Shown here piece after piece: positions 18,951-29,279 of a DNA stretch of 64,000 bases; position 1 is the stretch's first letter; each line of letters starts with the position of its first letter. The position numbers were made by a program, and so were the translations under genes. Below the pieces are notes generated by a model. It was not told the origin of the DNA and did not search any database. It was given only the letters and a program-made list of their open reading frames with translations. Origin of the DNA: Variovorax guangxiensis (GTDB taxonomy: Bacteria > Pseudomonadota > Gammaproteobacteria > Burkholderiales > Burkholderiaceae_C); the NCBI RefSeq assembly GCF_003952165.1, contig NZ_RXFT01000006.1:186001-250000 (forward strand), given 5' to 3'.

Positions 18951-20582
18951 ATGATCAAGAAATTCATCGACAAGCTGCTCGGCAAGGGTGCCGGCGGCAC
19001 GCAGGGCAAGAGCCGCTTCGGCAAGCGCCAGGAGGTGCCGGCCGAGGTCCACGGAATCGATCCGGCCCTGGTCGACGAGCGTGCGAAGAACGTGGTGACG
19101 ACGCTTCAGCAGGCAGGCTACGAAGCCTATGTGGTGGGCGGCGCGGTGCGCGACCTGCTGCTGGGCCTGCGCCCCAAGGACTTCGACGTGGCCACCAACG
19201 CCACGCCGGAGCAGGTGAAGGCGCTGTTCCGCCGCGCATTCATCATCGGGCGGCGCTTCCGCATCGTGCACGTGGTGTACGGCCGCGGGCGCGAGCACGA
19301 GGTGATCGAGGTCTCGACCTTCCGTGCCTACATGGACAACGCTGCCGCCGAGCAAGTGGCCGGCAACGAGCGCACCAGCAAGGGCGAGCTCGCGAGCATG
19401 AAGCACGCGGTGGACGCCAGCGGCCGCGTGCTGCGCGACAACGTCTGGGGTCCGCAGGAAGAAGACGCCGCGCGCCGCGACTTCACCGTGAACGCCATGT
19501 ACTACGACCCGGCCAACCAGGTGGTGGTGGACTATCACAACGGCATCAAGGACGCCCAGAAGCTCACCCTGCGCATGATCGGCGACCCGGCCACGCGCTA
19601 CCGCGAAGACCCGGTGCGCATCATCCGCGCCATCCGCTTCTCGGCCAAGCTCGCGGCCCTGGGCTTCAAGCTGGAGGCCAAGACGGCCGCCCCGCTGGTC
19701 GAGTCGAGCAAGCTGCTGGCCGACGTGCCGCAAAGCCGCCTGTTCGACGAGATGCTCAAGCTGCTGCAGACCGGCCACGCCATCGCCACGGTCGAGCAGC
19801 TCAGGAAGCTCGGCCTGGCCCGCGGCATCTATCCGCTGCTCGACGTGGTGGTGGAACGCGCCGACCAGCCCTTCGTGAAGGCCGCCCTGCAGGACACCGA
19901 TCGCCGCGTGGGCGAGGGCAAGCCCGTGGCGCCCAGCTTCCTGCTGGCCTGCGTGCTCTGGGCCGACGTGCGCGACGGCTGGGCCCAGCGCCAGGAAGGC
20001 CGCAACGGCCAGCGCGCGCAGCCGCCGTTCCCGGCGCTGCAGGACGCCATCGACGACGTGTTCAATGCGCGCATCGGCGACGTGTCGGGCCGCGGCAAGC
20101 TCGCGGCGGACATGCGCGAGATCTGGATGATGCAGCCGCGCTTCGACAAGCGCACCGGCTCCACGCCCTACAGCCTGGTCGAGCAGGCGCGCTTTCGCGC
20201 CGCCTTCGACTTCATGCGCCTGCGCGCCGACGTGGGCGAGGTGAGCGAAGCCATCGCCGAGTGGTGGCAGGAATTCAGCACCGCCGACGACGTGCGCCGC
20301 ACCGACCTGCTGGAGCAGGTGCGCGAGGAGCAGAAGGTGCGCCAGCGCGTGCGGGTGCGCGAGACGCCCCAGCCCCCGAAGCCGCGCGGCGAGCTGGCGG
20401 GACGCCGCGCCGCCGATGCGGGTCGGGATGCGGGCCGGAATGACGAGGGCGACGAGGTCGAGACCGCGGCCGTGCCGCCCGATGGGGAAGCCGTGGCGCC
20501 GCGCAAGCGCCGGCGCCGGCGCAAGCCGCGCACCGGAGGTGGCGGCGGTGGTGAGGGCGGCGCAAGCGCTGCAGGCGCATGA
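18951..20582 (+). CDS. pcnB: Poly(A) polymerase I
   Basis: A 543-residue class-II nucleotidyltransferase that adds poly(A) tails to RNA. Residues about 55-90 contain the catalytic AYVVGGAVRDLLLG and DFDVATNATPEQV (the DxD metal site), followed by RRFRIVHVVYG, RRDFTVNAMYYDP and EDPVRIIRAIRFSAKL. The C-terminal 100 residues are strongly basic and low complexity (RKRRRRRKPRTGGGGGGEGG), probably an RNA-binding tail. The clear PcnB-type N-terminus argues against a CCA-adding enzyme. It overlaps folK by ATGA. Confidence 0.95.
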   Translation: MIKKFIDKLLGKGAGGTQGKSRFGKRQEVPAEVHGIDPALVDERAKNVVTTLQQAGYEAYVVGGAVRDLLLGLRPKDFDVATNATPEQVKALFRRAFIIGRRFRIVHVVYGRGREHEVIEVSTFRAYMDNAAAEQVAGNERTSKGELASMKHAVDASGRVLRDNVWGPQEEDAARRDFTVNAMYYDPANQVVVDYHNGIKDAQKLTLRMIGDPATRYREDPVRIIRAIRFSAKLAALGFKLEAKTAAPLVESSKLLADVPQSRLFDEMLKLLQTGHAIATVEQLRKLGLARGIYPLLDVVVERADQPFVKAALQDTDRRVGEGKPVAPSFLLACVLWADVRDGWAQRQEGRNGQRAQPPFPALQDAIDDVFNARIGDVSGRGKLAADMREIWMMQPRFDKRTGSTPYSLVEQARFRAAFDFMRLRADVGEVSEAIAEWWQEFSTADDVRRTDLLEQVREEQKVRQRVRVRETPQPPKPRGELAGRRAADAGRDAGRNDEGDEVETAAVPPDGEAVAPRKRRRRRKPRTGGGGGGEGGASAAGA

Positions 20583-21196
20583 CGAACAAGCCCGACCGGT
20601 CCAGGGGCGACGGCAGGAAAGGGAGCGCGCCCCGCGCTCCCGCGGGCAAGCGCGCTGCGATGCCACCCGCGAAGCGCCCTCCGGCCCGGCCCTCTGGCGG
20701 TTCGCCTGCGCGCCGTCCGAAGGAGGACTACCCGACCGTGCAGGCCTTCATCGCCATCGGCGCCAACCTGGGCGACGCCCAGGCGGCGGTGAAGGCGGCC
20801 ATGGAGGCCATCGGCACCATCGAGCGCACCGTGGTCACGGCGCGCTCGTCGCTGTACCGCAGCGCGCCCATCGAATCCTCGGGGCCCGACTACATCAATG
20901 CCGTGGTGGCGGTGCGCACCGGCCTGACGGCCGAGGCATTCCTCTCGGAACTACAGCTGCTCGAAGAGCAGGCCGGCCGCGAGCGGCCCTTTCCCAACGC
21001 GCCGCGCACGCTCGACCTCGACCTGCTGATGCACGGCAATTCGGTGAAGGACACACCCAAGCTGAGCCTGCCGCATCCCCGCATGCGGGAGCGGGCCTTC
21101 GTGCTCAAGCCGCTGGCCGAAATCGCCCCCGACAAGGTGCCGCGCGCGGCGCTGGCGCGGGTTTCGGACCAGGTCATCGAGCGCATCCGCGGCTGA
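20579..21196 (+). CDS. folK: 2-amino-4-hydroxy-6-hydroxymethyldihydropteridine pyrophosphokinase
   Basis: A 205-residue HPPK of folate synthesis. The catalytic domain starts near residue 54 (AFIAIGANLGDAQAAV) and includes SSLYRSAPIESSGPDYINAVV, the ATP/metal motif NAPRTLDLDLLMHG and the LPHPRMRERAFVLKPLAEI block. The first 50 residues are an unusual basic, Pro/Ala/Arg-rich extension. The start at 20579 couples it to pcnB, but an internal ATG such as the one at 20660 could give a shorter protein. Confidence 0.93.
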   Translation: MTNKPDRSRGDGRKGSAPRAPAGKRAAMPPAKRPPARPSGGSPARRPKEDYPTVQAFIAIGANLGDAQAAVKAAMEAIGTIERTVVTARSSLYRSAPIESSGPDYINAVVAVRTGLTAEAFLSELQLLEEQAGRERPFPNAPRTLDLDLLMHGNSVKDTPKLSLPHPRMRERAFVLKPLAEIAPDKVPRAALARVSDQVIERIRG

Positions 21197-21201
21197 CCGG
21201 C

Positions 21202-21225
21202 GGCCGGGCGAGAGCCCGCCCGGCC
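21202..21225 (+). terminator. GC-rich hairpin after folK, possible terminator
   Basis: The arms GGCCGGGCG and CGCCCGGCC flank AGAGCC, five bases after the folK stop. There is no T tract, so termination is uncertain. Confidence 0.3.
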
Positions 21226-21260
21226 GGCCCGATACCGCCCTCCCGGTACACTTGCACGGT

Positions 21261-21278
21261 TTTTCATCACGCTGTCAC
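21261..21278 (+). promoter_or_regulatory. Candidate Pho box upstream of the DUF47-pit operon
   Basis: TTTTCAT and CTGTCAC are spaced exactly 11 bases apart, start to start, as in tandem PhoB half-sites (consensus CTGTCAT). Matches are five and six of seven. It lies 46-63 bases upstream of the DUF47 start codon. PhoB control of a phosphate transporter would make sense but is inferred. Confidence 0.4.
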
Positions 21279-21323
21279 ACGCTTGTGGCAGGCAAGTCCC
21301 GAGATCCCAGGAGAGCGCCACCC

Positions 21324-21968
21324 ATGTTCGGCAAGCTGCTGCCCCGCGAGGGGAATTTTTTTGAGATGTTCAACCAGCACGCCGAGCGCATCGTCGAGGC
21401 GGCGCGGGCGTTCGAGCAACTGGTGACCAACTACAGCGACGTGCACCTGCGCGAGCAGTACAACCGCGACGTCGACAACGCCGAGCGCGCCGCCGACCGC
21501 GTGACGCACGACGTCAACCGGCTGATCCACAAGACTTTCATCACGCCCATCGACCGCGAGCAGATCCACAAGCTCATCAACACGATGGACGACGTGGCCG
21601 ACCTGATCCAGGACTCGGCCGAGACCATGGCGCTGTACGACGTGCGCCACATGACCGAGGAAATCGTGCGCCTCACGTCGCTGAGCGTGAAGTGCTGCGA
21701 CCGCCTGAAGGACGCCGTGAAGTTCCTCGGCCGCATCGCCGACCCGGCGGTGGCCGAGGCCACCCTCAAGACCTGCGAGGAGATCGACCGCCTCGAGTCC
21801 GACGCCGACCGTGTGATGCGCAGCGCCATGAGCAAGCTGTTCCGCGAGGAGCCCGACGTGCGCGAGGTGATCAAGCTCAAGGCGATCTACGAGCTGCTGG
21901 AGACGATCACCGACAAGTGCGAGGACGTGGCCAACGTGATCGAGGGCATCGTCCTCGAGAATTCGTAA
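21324..21968 (+). CDS. DUF47 (PhoU-like) protein, Pit accessory
   Basis: A 214-residue all-helical protein. It starts MFGKLLPREGNFFEMFNQHAERI and shows the DUF47 family helices, including NAERAADRVTHDVNRLIHKTFITPIDREQIHKL and the C-terminal LKAIYELLETITDKCEDVANVIEGIVLENS. DUF47 proteins resemble PhoU and almost always precede a Pit transporter, here 14 bases downstream. A role in regulating phosphate uptake through Pit is likely from context. Confidence 0.92.
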   Translation: MFGKLLPREGNFFEMFNQHAERIVEAARAFEQLVTNYSDVHLREQYNRDVDNAERAADRVTHDVNRLIHKTFITPIDREQIHKLINTMDDVADLIQDSAETMALYDVRHMTEEIVRLTSLSVKCCDRLKDAVKFLGRIADPAVAEATLKTCEEIDRLESDADRVMRSAMSKLFREEPDVREVIKLKAIYELLETITDKCEDVANVIEGIVLENS

Positions 21969-21982
21969 GCGGGCAGCGACCG

Positions 21983-22993
21983 ATGGCAACGGTTCAGGTC
22001 GCCCTCTGGGTGGTTGTGGTGCTGGTCGCTCTGGCGATCCTGTTCGACTTCATGAACGGATTCCACGACGCCGCCAATTCGATTGCGACGGTGGTCTCCA
22101 CCGGGGTGCTCCGGCCGGGGCAGGCCGTGGTCTTCGCGGCCTTCTTCAACCTGGTCGCGATCTTCATCTTTCATCTGAGCGTGGCCGCCACGGTGGGCAA
22201 GGGCATCGCCCAGCCCGGGGTGGTCGACGTGCACGTGGTGTTCGGCGCGCTCGTCGGCGCCATCAGCTGGAACCTAGTGACCTGGTACTACGGCATTCCG
22301 AGCAGCTCGTCGCATGCGCTGATCGGCGGCATCGTGGGTGCCGTGATCGCCAAGACCGGCACCAGCGGCCTCGTCGCCTCCGGCATCTGGAAGACGGTGG
22401 CGTTCATCTTTGTCTCCCCGCTGCTGGGCTTCCTGCTGGGCTCGCTGATGATGGTCGTGGTGGCCTGGGGCTTCCGCCGCGCCACTCCGTCGCGCATCGA
22501 CCGCTGGTTCCGCCGGCTGCAGCTGGTCTCGGCCGGCGCCTACAGCCTGGGCCACGGCGGCAACGACGCGCAGAAGACCATCGGCATCATCTGGATGCTG
22601 CTGATCGCCACGGGCTACGCTTCCGCCGGCGAATCGGCGCCTCCGAACTGGGTCATCGTGAGCTGCTATGCCGCGATCGCGCTGGGCACCATGTTCGGCG
22701 GCTGGCGCATCGTGAAGACCATGGGCCAGAAGATCACCAAGCTCAAGCCCGTGGGCGGCTTCTGCGCCGAAACCGGCGGCGCGCTGACCCTGTTCCTGGC
22801 CACCGCGCTGGGCATTCCGGTGTCGACCACCCACACCATCACCGGCGCCATCGTCGGCGTGGGCTCCACGCAGCGCGCGAGCGCGGTGCGCTGGGGCGTG
22901 GCGGGGAACATCGTCTGGGCCTGGATCTTCACGATCCCGGCTTCGGCGTTCGTGGCGGCTATTGCTTACTGGATCAGCATGCAGCTGTTCTGA
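21983..22993 (+). CDS. pit: Inorganic phosphate transporter, Pit family
   Basis: A 336-residue polytopic membrane protein of the PiT family (low-affinity metal-phosphate/H+ symport). The duplicated family signature is seen at FDFMNGFHDAANSIATVV near residue 23 and SLGHGGNDAQKTIGII near residue 190. Also conserved are IPSSSSHALIGGIVGA and IPVSTTHTITGAIVGVG. It is the second gene of a DUF47-pit operon with a possible Pho box upstream. Confidence 0.94.
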   Translation: MATVQVALWVVVVLVALAILFDFMNGFHDAANSIATVVSTGVLRPGQAVVFAAFFNLVAIFIFHLSVAATVGKGIAQPGVVDVHVVFGALVGAISWNLVTWYYGIPSSSSHALIGGIVGAVIAKTGTSGLVASGIWKTVAFIFVSPLLGFLLGSLMMVVVAWGFRRATPSRIDRWFRRLQLVSAGAYSLGHGGNDAQKTIGIIWMLLIATGYASAGESAPPNWVIVSCYAAIALGTMFGGWRIVKTMGQKITKLKPVGGFCAETGGALTLFLATALGIPVSTTHTITGAIVGVGSTQRASAVRWGVAGNIVWAWIFTIPASAFVAAIAYWISMQLF

Positions 22994-22999
22994 CGGCGG

Positions 23000-23446
23000 C
23001 TACTGCGAAATCTTCCGCCCCTCTTCGATCTGGTGCTCGAAGTAGCGCTGGAAGCTGAAGACGATGCTGGCCATCAGGATCGTGCTGCCGAAGAAGAGGG
23101 CCAGCACGACGGCGCCGATGGTGAACCAGTTGGTGCGGCCGGGTTCGGCATCCGCCGGGGCGCTGGCGTTGAAGCGGGCGTTCCACTTCTCGGGTGTCAT
23201 GAGGCCGTAGACGATGGCCATCAGCGCGCAGCCGGCGATGGTGAAGCCCAGCAGCGGGATCAGCGCCCAGCTCAATCCGTCGTCCACGCCGTACATGCGC
23301 ATGCGCTCGATGCCGTAGACGCCCAGCGCGGTGGGAATGGGCAGCAACCAGCCGAGCCAGTCGCCCATGCCGCGCAGGTAGAAACGGTGCAGCCCCAGGG
23401 GGCCGCCGAGGAAGGAGAGCCAGGCGGCAACGGTCTTGTTTTTCAT
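23000..23446 (-). CDS. TM2-domain membrane protein
   Basis: A 148-residue membrane protein. The first 60 residues (KTVAAWLSFLGGPLGLHRFYLRG) match the TM2 domain: two membrane helices around a G-x-H-x-FYLG-like turn. A third hydrophobic stretch (LIPLLGFTIAGCALMAIVYGLM) and a fourth (WFTIGAVVLALFFGSTILMASIVF) follow. No function is known. Its ATG overlaps the stop of the upstream GNAT gene (ATGA), so it is cotranscribed. Confidence 0.82.
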   Translation of the reverse strand: MKNKTVAAWLSFLGGPLGLHRFYLRGMGDWLGWLLPIPTALGVYGIERMRMYGVDDGLSWALIPLLGFTIAGCALMAIVYGLMTPEKWNARFNASAPADAEPGRTNWFTIGAVVLALFFGSTILMASIVFSFQRYFEHQIEEGRKISQ

Positions 23447-23967
23447 TCGGGTCTGGTGGTGCTGCCTTCGCCGAGCACCTTTTCCATCAATACGACGTCG
23501 CGCCATTCGCCGAACTTCCAGCCACAGTCCTTCAGCACGCCGACGTGCGAGAAGCCCTGGCTGCGATGCACGCCGATGGAGCCCGCGTTGGCCGAGTCGC
23601 CGATCACCGCGATCAGCTTGCGCACGCCCGCTGCCTCGGCTGCCTGCGACAGCGCCGCCAGCAGCTTGGCGCCCAGACCCTTGCCGCGTGCTGACTCCGA
23701 CACGTAGATCGAGTCTTCTGCAGAGAAACGGTATGCGGGGCGTGGCTTGAACCAGTTGCAGTAGGCAAAACCCAACACTTTTCCGTCTTCCTCGGCAACC
23801 AGGTACGGCAGGTTCCTGGAGAGCACGTCCGCGCGGCGGGCGGCCATGTCGCTGGGGGAGGGAGGCTCTGTTTCGAAGGTGCCGGTGCCGTGCAGCACGT
23901 GGTGGGCGTAGATGGCCGTGACGGCCGCGATGTCTGCTTCGGTGCAGGGGCGGATGGCGAGGGGCAT
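23443..23967 (-). CDS. GNAT N-acetyltransferase, phosphinothricin acetyltransferase-like
   Basis: A 174-residue acetyltransferase. It begins MPLAIRPCTEADIAAVTAIYAHHVLHGTGTFE and has the acetyl-CoA loop SESARGKGLGAKLLAALSQAAE, then LIAVIGDSANAGSIGVHRSQGFSHVGVLKDCGWKFGEW. This layout is typical of the pat/bar (phosphinothricin or methionine-sulfoximine) subgroup. The true substrate cannot be set. It is divergent from rpsP. Confidence 0.9.
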   Translation of the reverse strand: MPLAIRPCTEADIAAVTAIYAHHVLHGTGTFETEPPSPSDMAARRADVLSRNLPYLVAEEDGKVLGFAYCNWFKPRPAYRFSAEDSIYVSESARGKGLGAKLLAALSQAAEAAGVRKLIAVIGDSANAGSIGVHRSQGFSHVGVLKDCGWKFGEWRDVVLMEKVLGEGSTTRPE

Positions 23968-23997
23968 GCGGGTGAAACGGATGGCGTGAGGCCGGAA

Positions 23998-24027
23998 TTC
24001 GGACAAAAACGCGGGTCGGGCTATAAT
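23998..24027 (+). promoter_or_regulatory. rpsP operon promoter
   Basis: A perfect TATAAT at 24022-24027 followed by CGCGGGCTT; a weak -35 (TTCGGA) lies 18 bases upstream. The leader to rpsP is about 110 bases. The sequence after the -10 resembles that of the helicase gene leader at 33645 and of rpsT. Confidence 0.6.
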
Positions 24028-24145
24028 CGCGGGCTTTTCAGCGTGTCGCTGGCCGGGTGGCCAGTCGCGTGTCTCGACGCTGGAAGAACATTGTGAGCGG
24101 GCCTTTTCCAATCCACGAGGCCTGCTGACCACCCAAGGATAAATC

Positions 24146-24409
24146 ATGGTCGTCATTCGACTCTCCCGCGGCGGCTCCAAAGGCCGTCCGTTCTTCAACA
24201 TCGTCGTGTCGGACAAGCGCGTTCGCCGCGATGGCCGTTTCATCGAGCGTCTGGGCTTCTACAACCCGATCGCCAAGGAAAACGAAGAAAGCATCCGTAT
24301 CGCCCAGGACCGTCTGGCGTACTGGAAGAGCGTCGGCGCACAAGCTTCGCCGACCGTTCTGCGCCTGATCAAGCAAGCTGCAGCCGCAGCTCCCAAGGCG
24401 GCGGCCTAA
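24146..24409 (+). CDS. rpsP: 30S ribosomal protein S16
   Basis: An 87-residue S16 protein with the start [41 protein letters not shown], diagnostic for the family. It heads the conserved rpsP-rimM-trmD-rplS operon. Confidence 0.98.
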   Translation: MVVIRLSRGGSKGRPFFNIVVSDKRVRRDGRFIERLGFYNPIAKENEESIRIAQDRLAYWKSVGAQASPTVLRLIKQAAAAAPKAAA

Positions 24410-24424
24410 GCCGCCCGCACGGCG

Positions 24425-24979
24425 ATGCTGCCCGCACTCGAAGCCGCCGAATTGCCGGCGGATGCGATCGAAGTAGGGCGCATCGCCGATGCCTGGGGCA
24501 TCAAGGGCTGGTTCAAGGTCCTGCCCCACAGCGCCCAGCCCGAGGCGCTCTTCTCATCGAAGCGCTGGTTCCTGCAGGCTCCCGGAGCCTCGGCGAGCAC
24601 AGCCTTCCGGCTCGCGATCCGCGAAGCCAAGGAACATTCCGACTGCATCGTCGCCACGTCCGAAGACGTGCCCGACCGCAACGCCGCCGAGGCGCTGCGC
24701 GGCGCGCGCGTGTTCGTGCCGCGCTCCAGCTTTCCGACGGCCGGCGACGACGAGTACTACTGGGTCGACCTGATCGGCCTGTCCGTGGTCAACCGCGAAG
24801 GAGTGGCGCTCGGCACGGTGCGCGAGCTGCTCGCAACGGGCCCGCAGACCACTCTGGTGCTTGCCGCCGAAGAAGGCGGCAAGGCCATCGAGCGGATGGT
24901 GCCCTTCGTCTCGGCTTTCGTCGACAAGGTCGACTTGCCCGGGCGCCTCATCTCCGTCGACTGGCAGCCGGACTACTGA
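24425..24979 (+). CDS. rimM: Ribosome maturation factor RimM
   Basis: A 184-residue two-domain protein needed for 30S maturation; it binds S19. The N-terminal RimM domain has [17 protein letters not shown], and the C-terminal PRC-barrel has [25 protein letters not shown] and [23 protein letters not shown]. It starts 15 bases after rpsP and ends 17 bases before trmD. Confidence 0.97.
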   Translation: MLPALEAAELPADAIEVGRIADAWGIKGWFKVLPHSAQPEALFSSKRWFLQAPGASASTAFRLAIREAKEHSDCIVATSEDVPDRNAAEALRGARVFVPRSSFPTAGDDEYYWVDLIGLSVVNREGVALGTVRELLATGPQTTLVLAAEEGGKAIERMVPFVSAFVDKVDLPGRLISVDWQPDY

Positions 24980-24996
24980 CCGGCGCCCCGCGCGGC

Positions 24997-25743
24997 ATGC
25001 GCTTCGACGTTCTCACGCTCTTTCCCGAACTTTTCGCGCCCTTCATGGCCAGCGGCGTGACGCGCCGCGCCTACGAGTCGAAGCAGGTCGAAGTGGTGCT
25101 GTGGAATCCGCGCGACTTCGCGCAGGGCAACTACAAGCGCGTGGACGACCGGCCGTTCGGCGGTGGTCCCGGCATGGTCATGATGGCCGAGCCCCTGTCC
25201 GACTGCCTCGACGCGGCGCTGGCCGCGCGTGGAACCGAAGCGCCGGTCATCCTGTTTTCTCCCATCGGCGAGGTGCTGCGGCACGAGGTGGTCGAGCGCT
25301 GGTCGGCAAGCGAGGGCGCCGTGCTGGTGTGCGGCCGCTACGAGGGCATCGACCAGCGTTTCATCGATGCGCGCGTCACCCACCAGATCAGTCTTGGCGA
25401 TTTCGTGCTTTCCGGTGGCGAGATCGCGGCCATGGCGCTGCTCGATGCGGTGGCGCGGCTGCAGCCGGGCGTGCTCGGGGACGAGGCCAGCCATGTGCAG
25501 GACAGCTTCAATCCGGCACTCGACGGCCTCCTCGACTGCCCGCATTACACGCGGCCCGAGCAATGGAACGGGCAGGGCGTGCCGGCGCCGTTGCTCTCGG
25601 GCCATCACGCGCAGATCGAGCGCTGGCGGCGCGACCAGCGCCTTGCCATCACGGCCGGGCGGCGCCCCGAGATCATCGACGCGGCCCGTGCGGCGGGACG
25701 TCTTGGCAAGGCCGATGAGGCCGCGCTGAAAAAAAAGCTATAA
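24997..25743 (+). CDS. trmD: tRNA (guanine37-N1)-methyltransferase
   Basis: A 248-residue SPOUT methyltransferase acting on G37 of tRNA. It has [31 protein letters not shown], the SAM-binding knot [34 protein letters not shown] and the C-terminal [15 protein letters not shown]. The stop codon overlaps a TATAAT sequence at 25739-25744 that could serve rplS. Confidence 0.98.
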   Translation: MRFDVLTLFPELFAPFMASGVTRRAYESKQVEVVLWNPRDFAQGNYKRVDDRPFGGGPGMVMMAEPLSDCLDAALAARGTEAPVILFSPIGEVLRHEVVERWSASEGAVLVCGRYEGIDQRFIDARVTHQISLGDFVLSGGEIAAMALLDAVARLQPGVLGDEASHVQDSFNPALDGLLDCPHYTRPEQWNGQGVPAPLLSGHHAQIERWRRDQRLAITAGRRPEIIDAARAAGRLGKADEAALKKKL

Positions 25744-25744
25744 T
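25739..25744 (+). promoter_or_regulatory. Possible internal -10 element for rplS
   Basis: A perfect TATAAT overlaps the last bases of trmD and is followed by CCCGGGTT. No convincing -35 lies at 16-18 bases. The 99-base trmD-rplS gap makes a secondary promoter plausible. Confidence 0.3.
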
Positions 25745-25842
25745 CCCGGGTTCCCCGATCCTCTGTCCGGCCGCGCCCGGTCTTCCCATGGAAGCCAAAG
25801 GCGCCTTTTGTGTAGCCCGGCACGATCGAATTTCAGGAAATC

Positions 25843-26223
25843 ATGAACCTCATCCAGACCCTCGAGCAGGAAGAAATCGCCCGTCTCGGCAAGACCATCC
25901 CCGAATTCATGCCCGGTGACACGGTCATCGTCAGCGTGAACGTCGTCGAAGGCACCCGCAAGCGCGTGCAGGCCTACGAAGGCGTCGTGATCGCCAAGCG
26001 CAACCGTGGCCTCAACAGCGGCTTCACCGTGCGCAAGATCTCCAGCGGCGAAGGCGTGGAGCGTACCTTCCAGACCTACAGCCCGCTGATCGCCGGCATC
26101 GAAGTCAAGCGCCGTGGCGACGTGCGCCGCGCCAAGCTGTACTACCTGCGCGACCGCAGCGGCCGTTCGGCACGCATCAAGGAAAAGCTGCCGAGCAAGT
26201 CGACGGCTGCGACGGCCGCGTAA
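25843..26223 (+). CDS. rplS: 50S ribosomal protein L19
   Basis: A 126-residue L19 protein with [60 protein letters not shown], the family core, and a short Ala/Ser/Thr tail. Last gene of the rpsP operon, followed by a strong terminator. Confidence 0.98.
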   Translation: MNLIQTLEQEEIARLGKTIPEFMPGDTVIVSVNVVEGTRKRVQAYEGVVIAKRNRGLNSGFTVRKISSGEGVERTFQTYSPLIAGIEVKRRGDVRRAKLYYLRDRSGRSARIKEKLPSKSTAATAA

Positions 26224-26245
26224 AGCAGCCTTCCTGTCGTGCAAG

Positions 26246-26271
26246 AAAAGCCGCCGTTCTGGCGGCTTTTT
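26246..26271 (+). terminator. Rho-independent terminator after rplS
   Basis: The arms AAAAGCCGCC and GGCGGCTTTT flank GTTCT and end in five T residues, 23 bases after the rplS stop. Confidence 0.9.
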
Positions 26272-26363
26272 GCGTTGTTGCCCCCGCTCAGCGACAACTT
26301 TCCGTTTTTCCGCTCTACTTCCGCTCTGTTTCACTCAACCCCGACCCCGGTACCTTTCATCTC

Positions 26364-27107
26364 TTGACCAACTCATCCATTTCCCCGCAGGCCGCCTCCG
26401 CCGAAATCGTCAACGCCGTGGCGCCGCCCACGCTGATGCAATTCGACCCGCGCAAGGTGCCCTTCGTGGCTGGTGAGGTCGAGGGACTGCCGCCGGTGGC
26501 TGCGGAGCAGCTGACGGCACAGGCGCTGCGCACGCGTTTCGCCACCCCTCCCGCCTGGACGCCCGAGTTGCGCCGCGAGCCGCGCATGACCGATCGCGTT
26601 CCGGCCCAGGCTGCAGTGCTGGTGCCGATCGTGCAGCGTCCGGAGGGCGCGACCGTGCTGCTCACCGAGCGAACCTCGAACCTGTCGACCCACTCGGGCC
26701 AGGTCGCCTTTCCCGGCGGCCGCGTCGATCCGGAAGACGCCAACATCGCCGCCGCCGCCTTGCGCGAAGCCTGGGAGGAAGTCGGCCTCTCGGCCCGATA
26801 CATCGAGGTGCTCGGCAGCCTGCCGACGTACACGACCGTGACCTCCTTCATCGTGACGCCGGTTGTCGCGCTGGTGCAGCCCGATTTCGAGCTGACCATC
26901 AACCCCTACGAGGTTGCCGATGCCTTCGAGGTGCCGCTCGCCTGGCTGATGGATCCGGCCAATCATCGTCACCACACCGTGCCAGCACCCGACGGCACCC
27001 GGCGCCAGTGGTACTCCATGCCTTACCAGGACGGCCCGGACGAGCGCTTCGTGTGGGGCGCGACCGCCGGCATGCTGCGCAATCTTTACCGTTTTCTGGC
27101 GGCTTGA
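26364..27107 (+). CDS. NUDIX hydrolase, CoA pyrophosphatase-like
   Basis: A 247-residue NUDIX enzyme. The NUDIX box is complete (GGRVDPEDANIAAAALREAWEEVGL), preceded by LTERTSNLSTHSGQVAFPGG, the CoA pyrophosphatase (NudL/PcD1) signature. It probably hydrolyses CoA or related dinucleotides. The start is uncertain: TTG at 26364 gives the longest sensible product, while the ATG at 26436 would remove 24 residues ahead of MQFDPRKVPF. Confidence 0.88.
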   Translation: MTNSSISPQAASAEIVNAVAPPTLMQFDPRKVPFVAGEVEGLPPVAAEQLTAQALRTRFATPPAWTPELRREPRMTDRVPAQAAVLVPIVQRPEGATVLLTERTSNLSTHSGQVAFPGGRVDPEDANIAAAALREAWEEVGLSARYIEVLGSLPTYTTVTSFIVTPVVALVQPDFELTINPYEVADAFEVPLAWLMDPANHRHHTVPAPDGTRRQWYSMPYQDGPDERFVWGATAGMLRNLYRFLAA

Positions 27108-27159
27108 GCCCAGCCTGAATGCGGCCTGAACCTTCAGGCGCTCTCGCTATCATCGAAGG

Positions 27160-28161
27160 ATGAGCTTTTTTGCCATCCTGTGCGCGCTGCTGATCGAGCA
27201 GGTGCGGCCGCTGGGCCCGCACAACCCCGTGTACGGCGCGGTGCTTGCGTGGACGCGCTGGACCAGCCGCAACTTCGACGCGGGCAAGCCGCATCACGGA
27301 TGGATCGCATGGGGGCTCGCTGTATTCGTGCCCACGATTGGCGCACTCGGCGTGCACTGGCTTCTGGTACTTACGCTCGGCCTTCCTTTCGCGGTGCTCT
27401 GGAGCATCGCGGTGCTCTACGTCACGCTGGGCTTCCGGCAGTTCAGCCACCATTTCACCGACATCCGCGACGCGCTCGACGAAGGCGACGAGCCCCTGGC
27501 GCGCTCGCTGCTGGCGCACTGGCAGGGTGTCGACGCGGCAGATCTGCCGCGCAGCGAGATCGTGCGCCACGTCATCGAGCATTCGGTGATCGCCGCGCAC
27601 CGCCACGTGTTCGGCGTGCTCGCATGGTTCTCGATCATCGCGGCCGTCGGCCTCGGGCCCGCAGGCGCCGTGTTCTACCGGATGAGCGAGTTCGTCTCGC
27701 GCTACTGGGCACACAAGAACGGCGCCGCGGTCCAGCCTTCCAGTGTTTCGGTGCAAGAGGCCGCGGACCGCGCCTGGCACGCCATCGACTGGCTGCCCGC
27801 GCGCATCACTGCGCTGGGCTTCGCGGTGGTCGGCAGCTTCGAGGAAGCGATCGACTGCTGGCGCAACGACGCGCAACGCTTTCCCAACGAGAACGACGGG
27901 GTGATCCTCGCGGCCACCTCGGGAGCGGTCAATGTGCGTCTGGGCGGCGGCTCGCTGCGGCCGATCCCGGTTGCCGACCCGCTGCCGCGCGCCCAGGCCG
28001 GTGAATCGCTGGCCGATGGCCGCCGCACCGACAGCGGCAGCACGCCGGGCCGCGAACCCGAGCCAGGCCATCTGCGCAGCGTCGTGGGCCTTGTCTGGCG
28101 CTCGGTGGTGATGTGGATGGTGCTGCTGGCCCTGCTGACCCTGGCTCGCCTGCTCGGCTGA
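27160..28161 (+). CDS. CobD/CbiB-family membrane protein
   Basis: A 333-residue membrane protein. It starts [19 protein letters not shown] and has CbiB/CobD family blocks such as [47 protein letters not shown] and [20 protein letters not shown]. The classical enzyme joins aminopropanol to adenosylcobyric acid, but no other cobalamin gene is nearby. In betaproteobacteria this homologue usually sits beside hisC, as here, so a different or broader role is possible. Confidence 0.85.
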   Translation: MSFFAILCALLIEQVRPLGPHNPVYGAVLAWTRWTSRNFDAGKPHHGWIAWGLAVFVPTIGALGVHWLLVLTLGLPFAVLWSIAVLYVTLGFRQFSHHFTDIRDALDEGDEPLARSLLAHWQGVDAADLPRSEIVRHVIEHSVIAAHRHVFGVLAWFSIIAAVGLGPAGAVFYRMSEFVSRYWAHKNGAAVQPSSVSVQEAADRAWHAIDWLPARITALGFAVVGSFEEAIDCWRNDAQRFPNENDGVILAATSGAVNVRLGGGSLRPIPVADPLPRAQAGESLADGRRTDSGSTPGREPEPGHLRSVVGLVWRSVVMWMVLLALLTLARLLG

Positions 28162-28175
28162 GCGAAAGCGAAGCC

Positions 28176-29275
<1,100 letters not shown>

Positions 29276-29279
<4 letters not shown>

